From assembly GCF_038070105.1 (NCBI RefSeq), contig NZ_JBBPBZ010000002.1, forward strand, positions 1,934,001 through 1,998,000: 64,000 nucleotides of DNA, read 5' to 3'. The translations under genes and the position numbers were made by a program. The notes beneath the pieces are model-generated. The model did not search any database, had not been told where the DNA came from, and was given only the letters and a program-made list of their open reading frames with translations. Positions 59,181-64,000 of this stretch are shown here, one piece after another. Numbering within the stretch: position 1 is the first letter of the stretch; each line of letters begins with the position of its first letter. This stretch comes from Methylocystis sp. IM3. GTDB taxonomy: Bacteria; Pseudomonadota; Alphaproteobacteria; Rhizobiales; Beijerinckiaceae.

Positions 59181-60989
59181 TTAACGCGCGTCGGCGCGAG
59201 CCATATCGACAAGGCGCGCCTCCACCCGCTCGACGCCGCGGAAGCTGTTGGGCGACAGCCGCGCCGCCACATGGAACAGTTCGCCCCGCCCTTTTAGCAG
59301 CGCGTCGCCGAGCGGCGCGCCGACGCACCGAAACGCGATGGTCTCGAGAGCGGCGCCGTCGCCCGAGCGCAGCCGCGCGCGGATGTGGCGCTCGCCGACG
59401 ATCATGGCGTCGATCAGCCGATGCTCCGGCAGGACGAAGACAGGCTCGGGATTCCCCTGCCCGAATGGGCCAGCCCTCTCCACCCGGCGCAGGAGATCGA
59501 GGCCGACCCCGCGCGCCGAGAGCGCGGCGTCTATGACGAGCGCGTCGGCGCCCCGCGCCGCCTCGACGGCGTCGGCGAGCGCGTCGTCCATAAAGGCGCG
59601 GAAGTCGGCGAGCTTCTCGCGAGAGAGGGTCACGCCCGCCGCCATGGCGTGGCCGCCGCCCTTGACCGCGAGGCCCAGCTCGACCGCTTGCCGAACGGCC
59701 TTGCCGAGGTCGACGCCAGTTAAACTTCTACCAGAACCTGTTCCCGTTTCTCCATTGAAAGCAATGGCGAACGCAGGAAAGTTGAAGCGGTCCTTGAGCC
59801 GTGAGGCGATCAGGCCGACGACGCCCGGATGCCAGTGATCATCCTCGACGACGATGCAGGACAGGCGGTTGGTTTTCGTGAAGAGCAGCTCGGCCCTGGC
59901 GATCGCCTCCTCCAGCGCGGCGCTCTCAATGACCTGCCGCTCGCCATTCAGCCGGTCCAGTTCGCGCGCGATGCGAGCGGCTTCGATCGGATCGGACAAG
60001 GTGAGGAGCCGCGCGCCGAGCCCGGCGTCGCCGATGCGCCCGCCGGCGTTGATCCGCGGCCCCAACGCGAAGCCAAGATGATAGGCGCGCGGCGGCCCAT
60101 CCATTCGGGCGGCGTCCATCAGCGCGGCGAGCCCCGTCCGGGCGCGGTTACGCATCACCGCGAGGCCCTTCGCGACGAAGGCGCGATTGAGCCCCTTGAG
60201 CGGCGCCACGTCGGCGACGGTGGCGAGCGCCACGAGATCGAGCGCGGCGAGAAGGTCGGGCGCCGGACGCGTCTCCGTCCAGAACCCCTGCCCCCGAAGC
60301 CGCCGCGTCAGACCGGCGAGCGCCAGAAACACGACCCCGGCCGCGCACAGCCCGCCCTGGCCTGAAAGATCGTCCTGCCGGTTTGGATTGACGATGATAG
60401 CGGCAGGCAAGGCTTCGGGGGCCTGATGATGGTCGAGAACGATCACATCCATCCCGAGGCTTTTGGCCACGGCGAAGGGCTCGTGGCTCACCGTGCCGCA
60501 GTCCACCGTGACGAGGAGCGTCGCCCCCTTGGCGGCGAGGGCGCGGATGGCGTCGGCGTTGGGGCCATAGCCCTCGAAGATGCGGTCTGGAATGTGAAGC
60601 AGCGGCTCCGGCGCCCCGGCGGCGCGCCAGTAGTCGACGATGAGCGCGGAGGAACAGGCGCCGTCCACGTCGTAGTCACCGAAAATGGCGATCTGCTCCC
60701 CGGTCTCCATGGCGTGGGCCAGCCGCTCCACAGCCTCGTCCATCGCGGTCAGAGTCGACGGGTCGGGCATCAGATCGCGCAGCGCCGGATCGAGATAGCG
60801 CGCGGCCTCGGCGACGCCGACGCCCCGGCCGGCAAGCACGCGCGCGAGGAGATCGTCGAGCCCATGCGTCTGGGAGAGCGCGAGCGCCGCCGCCTCGCCG
60901 GCCGCATCCAGCCGCGCCCGCCAGGGACGGCCCAGGACGGAGCGTTCGACGCCCAGAAAGGCGCGTGGGGGAGCAATCATTTCAGACAT
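59181..60989 (-). CDS. recJ: Single-stranded-DNA-specific exonuclease RecJ
   Basis: RecJ degrades single-stranded DNA 5' to 3' in recombination and mismatch repair. The 602-residue protein has the DHH phosphoesterase motifs IAIFGDYDVDGACS, TVDCGTVSHEP, IVLDHHQAPE, and the DHHA1 part with GGHAMAAGVTLSREKL, then the OB-like C terminus. Length and order match the family. It is preceded by marC on the same strand. Confidence 0.95.
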   Translation of the reverse strand: MSEMIAPPRAFLGVERSVLGRPWRARLDAAGEAAALALSQTHGLDDLLARVLAGRGVGVAEAARYLDPALRDLMPDPSTLTAMDEAVERLAHAMETGEQIAIFGDYDVDGACSSALIVDYWRAAGAPEPLLHIPDRIFEGYGPNADAIRALAAKGATLLVTVDCGTVSHEPFAVAKSLGMDVIVLDHHQAPEALPAAIIVNPNRQDDLSGQGGLCAAGVVFLALAGLTRRLRGQGFWTETRPAPDLLAALDLVALATVADVAPLKGLNRAFVAKGLAVMRNRARTGLAALMDAARMDGPPRAYHLGFALGPRINAGGRIGDAGLGARLLTLSDPIEAARIARELDRLNGERQVIESAALEEAIARAELLFTKTNRLSCIVVEDDHWHPGVVGLIASRLKDRFNFPAFAIAFNGETGTGSGRSLTGVDLGKAVRQAVELGLAVKGGGHAMAAGVTLSREKLADFRAFMDDALADAVEAARGADALVIDAALSARGVGLDLLRRVERAGPFGQGNPEPVFVLPEHRLIDAMIVGERHIRARLRSGDGAALETIAFRCVGAPLGDALLKGRGELFHVAARLSPNSFRGVERVEARLVDMARADAR

Positions 60990-61007
60990 TGCGTCAACTG
61001 GACGGGA

Positions 61008-61033
61008 CGCCCGGCTTTTTTTGAGGCCGGGCG
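61008..61033. terminator. Hairpin between marC and recJ
   Basis: CGCCCGGC (61008-61015) pairs with GCCGGGCG (61026-61033) around a T-rich 10-base loop. It lies 28 bases after the marC stop on the minus strand. The absence of a following T-run makes termination uncertain. Confidence 0.4.
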
Positions 61034-61061
61034 GCGGAAATCCACAGGAAACCGCGCCACG

Positions 61062-61712
61062 TCACAGCACGACCTTGACCCCATAGGCGCCGAGCGCCGT
61101 CATGACGCCGCCAAAGACCAGCGACACGCCCATGGCGGAGACGAAAAAGCCGACGATGCGGGTGACGGCGTCGATCCCTGTGCGCCCGAGCCACTTCACC
61201 AGCCGCCCGGCGAAGGCGAGACAGAGATAAGTGACGAAGACTGCGAGCGCGCCGGCGCTCAGTATGGCGGCGTAAGCCGAGATTTCGCTGGGCGATTTCT
61301 CGATCGTCGCCATCAGGCCGAGCACGGTGGCGATGACGCCGGGGCCGAACATCAGCGGCATGGCGAGCGGCATGAAGGCGATATTGGCCTCAGGGCCGGG
61401 GTCGAGAAAGGAGCTGTTGCCGGACGACGGCGTAAAGAGCGCGAAGCCGATGCGGGTCAGAACGATGCCGCCGGCAATCCGCACCATGGGAAGCGACACG
61501 CCGAAGATCTTCAGCACAAACGCGCCGAAGAACAGGAAGAAGAGGATCAGGAGCGCCGTATAGAGCGAGGCGCGAAAGGCGATCCCGCGGCGACCGGCGG
61601 CGTCCCTGTCATGGGTCAGAGAGAGAAAGACGGGCAAGACCTCGAACGGGTTGATGACCGCAAGCAGCGTCGTGAAGGAGGTGAAGAAAAGCTGGAGATT
61701 GCCGGCGATCAC
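61062..61712 (-). CDS. MarC family integral membrane protein
   Basis: The 216-residue protein has six hydrophobic helices and family stretches FFTSFTTLLAVINPFEVLPV and IAFMPLAMPLMFGPGVIATV. MarC proteins are widespread and have no settled function. The GTG at 61710-61712 follows AGGAG by six bases; the frame upstream of it is not gene-like. It is divergent from the aldose-epimerase-like gene. Confidence 0.9.
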   Translation of the reverse strand: MIAGNLQLFFTSFTTLLAVINPFEVLPVFLSLTHDRDAAGRRGIAFRASLYTALLILFFLFFGAFVLKIFGVSLPMVRIAGGIVLTRIGFALFTPSSGNSSFLDPGPEANIAFMPLAMPLMFGPGVIATVLGLMATIEKSPSEISAYAAILSAGALAVFVTYLCLAFAGRLVKWLGRTGIDAVTRIVGFFVSAMGVSLVFGGVMTALGAYGVKVVL

Positions 61713-61839
61713 GTTCGCTCCTGGAGAATGAACCCCCCGCAAGGCGGATGGGTTTTCAGGCAGGGACATCGTCGGCGGCCCTTGTCCGTCCCCGAGCCCA
61801 CGAGGCGACATGGCCCGCAACACATGCAAAGGTCAAGCG

Positions 61840-62721
61840 ATGAGCGACGCGATTCTTCTCGAGGCAGACGGCGACCGCGCCGAAATTTCTCCTTTTGGGG
61901 CAGAGATTTCCGCCTGGCGGGCGGATGGCGTGGACATGATCTGGGCGAAGGACCCGAAGATCTGGGACCAGACTGCGCCTGTTCTTTTCCCCGTCGTGGG
62001 CTGGACGCGCGACGGGCGCGTCACCGTCGAGGGCAAGACCTATCCGCTGGCGCTCCACGGCTTCGCCTGGAAAAAATGTTTCGAGATCGCGGAGAGGCGT
62101 CCCGATTATCTGCGGCTCGTGCTGCTGGACGACGCCGAGACCCATGCGCTCTATCCGTTCGCCTTTCGGTTCGAAGTCGAGTTCCAGCTCCGCAAGGGCG
62201 CGCTGGACAATAATCTCATCGTCACGAACACGGACCCGCGGCCCCTGCCCTACGCCTGCGGCCTGCATCCCGCCTTCCGCTGGCCCCTCGCCGGCTCGGG
62301 CGCCGAGCACGCCATCATTTTCGAGAAGCCGGAAAATCCCGACGTGCCGATCATCGGACCGGGCGGCCTCTTCTCGAAGCCTGCGCGCCGAACTCCGCTC
62401 GAAGGGAACCGCCTGCCGCTCGAGCCGCAGATGTTCGCCCGCGACGCCTTGTGCTTCCTGAATATCGACAGCCGAAGCCTCGTCTTCGACAATGGGGCCG
62501 GCGCGCGGCTGAAAGTGACGCTCGACGACTTCCCCCATGTCGGCTTCTGGACGCTGCCGCCGGCGCCCTATCTCTGTATCGAACCCTGGACCGGATATGG
62601 CGACCCGGAGGATTTTCACGGCGATCTCTACCAGAAGCCCTCCATGCGTATTCTCGCGCCTGGGGCCCGGGCGCGGCACGGCGCGCGTTTTGCCTTTGAG
62701 CGGAACCCCGCTTCCGGTTAG
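61840..62721 (+). CDS. Aldose 1-epimerase family protein
   Basis: The 293-residue protein has the mutarotase-like beta-sandwich with LFPVVGWTRDGRVTVEGKTY, ALHGFAWKKC, GLHPAFRWPLAG (catalytic His) and LCIEPWTGYGDPEDF (catalytic Glu). It belongs to the subgroup related to glucose-6-phosphate 1-epimerase/LacX; the sugar substrate is not determinable. The ATG at 61840 follows AAAGG by seven bases. Confidence 0.88.
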   Translation: MSDAILLEADGDRAEISPFGAEISAWRADGVDMIWAKDPKIWDQTAPVLFPVVGWTRDGRVTVEGKTYPLALHGFAWKKCFEIAERRPDYLRLVLLDDAETHALYPFAFRFEVEFQLRKGALDNNLIVTNTDPRPLPYACGLHPAFRWPLAGSGAEHAIIFEKPENPDVPIIGPGGLFSKPARRTPLEGNRLPLEPQMFARDALCFLNIDSRSLVFDNGAGARLKVTLDDFPHVGFWTLPPAPYLCIEPWTGYGDPEDFHGDLYQKPSMRILAPGARARHGARFAFERNPASG

Positions 62722-62757
62722 GAAATGAGATCGTTCCACATCGGGGAATCGCTTTTC

Positions 62758-63789
62758 ATGACCATCGCCGCCAGCGTTATCGAGGCCATTGGCCGCACGC
62801 CGCTGATCGAATTGCGCGCCGCGTCCAAGGCCACGGGTTGCCGCATCCTCGGCAAGGCGGAGTTCATGAATCCCGGCGGCTCGGTCAAGGATCGCGCCGC
62901 CCTCTTCATCGTGCAGGACGCCATCGCGAAGGGCGCGCTGAAGCCAGGCGGCGTCATCGTCGAGGGCACGGCGGGAAATACCGGCATCGGCCTCGCCCTC
63001 GTCGCCAACGCCATGGGCTTTCGCACGGTCATCGTCATCCCGGAGACCCAGAGCCAGGAAAAGAAGGACATGCTGCGGCTTCAGGGCGCGCAGCTCGTCG
63101 AGGTGCCGGCCGTCCCCTACGCCAATCCCAATAATTACGTGAAGGTCTCCGGCCGCCTTGCCGAGCGGCTGGCGAAGGAAGACCCGGCGGGGGCCGTCTG
63201 GGCCAATCAGTTCGACAATGTCGCCAACCGCGAGGCGCATATCGTCACGACCGGCCCGGAGATTTACGAGGAGCTCGGCGGCAAGGTCGACGGCTTCATC
63301 TGCGCCTGCGGGACGGGCGGGACGCTCGCGGGCGTCGGCATGGCGCTGAAGGCGCGCAATCCGGCGATCCGGATCGGCTTGGCCGACCCCTTCGGCGCGG
63401 CCCTGTATTCTTATTATACCAGCGGCGTGCTGAAGGCCGAGGGCTCCTCCATCACGGAAGGGATCGGTCAGGGCCGCATCACCGCCAATCTCGAAGACGC
63501 GCCGATCGACGTCGCCTATCAGATCCCCGACAGCGAGGCGCTCGACATCGTCTTCGCCCTCGCCGAGGAGGAAGGGCTGCTGCTCGGCGGCTCGTCGGGA
63601 ATCAATGTGGCGGGCGCCATCCGCCTCGCCCGCGACCTCGGCCCCGGCCACACCATCGTGACGATCCTCTGCGACGGCGGCGCCCGCTACGCCTCGAAAC
63701 TCTTCAACGTCGCCTTCCTGCGCAGCCAGAACCTGCCGACGCCGAAATGGCTGGAGAGGCAGGTCGCGATCGATCCGGGTTTCGTCTGA
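62758..63789 (+). CDS. cysK: Cysteine synthase A (O-acetylserine sulfhydrylase-like)
   Basis: This PLP enzyme makes cysteine from O-acetylserine and sulfide. The 343-residue protein has the PLP-lysine region FMNPGGSVKDRAALFIVQDA, GTAGNTGIGLALVAN, the phosphate-binding GTGGTLAGVG, and SSITEGIGQGRITANLE. It matches the longer alphaproteobacterial cysteine-synthase subfamily. The ATG at 62758 was chosen; another in frame at 62725 overlaps little and is also possible. CysD lies at the left edge. Confidence 0.9.
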   Translation: MTIAASVIEAIGRTPLIELRAASKATGCRILGKAEFMNPGGSVKDRAALFIVQDAIAKGALKPGGVIVEGTAGNTGIGLALVANAMGFRTVIVIPETQSQEKKDMLRLQGAQLVEVPAVPYANPNNYVKVSGRLAERLAKEDPAGAVWANQFDNVANREAHIVTTGPEIYEELGGKVDGFICACGTGGTLAGVGMALKARNPAIRIGLADPFGAALYSYYTSGVLKAEGSSITEGIGQGRITANLEDAPIDVAYQIPDSEALDIVFALAEEEGLLLGGSSGINVAGAIRLARDLGPGHTIVTILCDGGARYASKLFNVAFLRSQNLPTPKWLERQVAIDPGFV

Positions 63790-63811
63790 TCTCGGCTCCT
63801 CCCGGTCTGGC

Positions 63812-64000
63812 TCAGTCGGGCCGAGCCATCATTTCCCGCGCCTGCGCCACATCTTCCGGCTCGTTCACATTGAAGAACGGGTCGCGCGGCGCGACGGGCC
63901 AGTCTACCGTTACATTCGGGTAGCGCGCGATGAAGGCCGAGACCTTGCGGACGCCCTCCTCCACCAGCGCCCGGCGCAGTTCCTCGCGCAGCGCGACGGG
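63812..64000 (-). CDS. mobA: Molybdenum cofactor guanylyltransferase MobA (partial, 5' end off window)
   Basis: Only the last 62 codons are inside the window. The ending ALREELRRALVEEGVRKVSA, then DPFFNVNEPEDVAQARE, is typical of the MobA C terminus, which links GTP to molybdopterin. The stop TGA is at 63812-63814. The gene converges on cysK. Confidence 0.85.
   Translation of the reverse strand, partial: PVALREELRRALVEEGVRKVSAFIARYPNVTVDWPVAPRDPFFNVNEPEDVAQAREMMARPD

Overview
The window is about 64 kb of GC-rich chromosomal DNA without gaps from an alphaproteobacterium, most likely of the order Rhizobiales/Hyphomicrobiales. Supporting signs are the fused IspDF enzyme, the tandem NtrBC and NtrYX systems followed by hfq-hflX, a cold-shock protein with two cold-shock domains, an E1-beta subunit that starts with a lipoyl domain, and the pieces of the rlpA-dac-tmk-holB and metG-tatD-MBL clusters. 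A methanotroph relative (Methylocystis/Methylosinus type) is my guess from overall feel; no methane-specific gene lies in the window. I see no insertion sequence, prophage, CRISPR array, tRNA or rRNA.

Layout. 1-2.1 kb: partial cysD and ispDF (minus). 2.2-12.4 kb (plus): dusB-ntrB-ntrC, ntrY-ntrX, hfq-hflX and an SMR transporter, a nitrogen-sensing and RNA-chaperone block. 12.4-14.6 kb (minus): cytochrome b561, mazG, two-domain cold-shock protein. 14.6-15.0 kb: a gene-free stretch with a candidate dif site (14918-14945). 15-20 kb (minus): MBL-fold hydrolase, tatD, two exported proteins, a methyltransferase and metG, mostly overlapping. 20-24 kb: hemC-hemD (plus) and cysG (minus), tetrapyrrole and siroheme synthesis. 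24-30 kb (minus): two tandem TonB-dependent siderophore receptors with a DUF4405 membrane protein. 30-36 kb (minus): cytochrome c, alkB, gpmA, dapB, mog, sulP. 36-40 kb: RlpA-like protein, small proteins, Uma2 nuclease, and thiC under a TPP riboswitch. 40-45 kb (plus): P-type ATPase, DsrE-like protein, TusA, FadL-like porin. 45-50 kb (minus): Mrp, then the pyruvate dehydrogenase genes pdhA-pdhB-small ORF-pdhC-GDCCVxC protein. 50-54 kb: DUF1499 protein, metallophosphoesterase, tuf. 54-59 kb: GGDEF protein (plus), then rlpA-dac-tmk-holB (minus). 59-64 kb: recJ, marC (minus), aldose-epimerase-like protein and cysteine synthase (plus), partial mobA (minus).

The two observations I rate highest are these. 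First, the dif-like site coincides with a reversal in the polarity of KOPS-like GGGNAGGG octamers and with the dominant gene direction, so the window probably spans the replication terminus. Second, in the pyruvate dehydrogenase operon the E2 subunit has no lipoyl domain, while E1-beta carries the only visible one; an unlisted 50-codon ORF and a translationally coupled GDCCVxC protein sit in the same operon.

Start codons were chosen from homologue-like N termini, Shine-Dalgarno spacing and overlaps with neighbours. All calls rest on reading the sequence; no database search was run.
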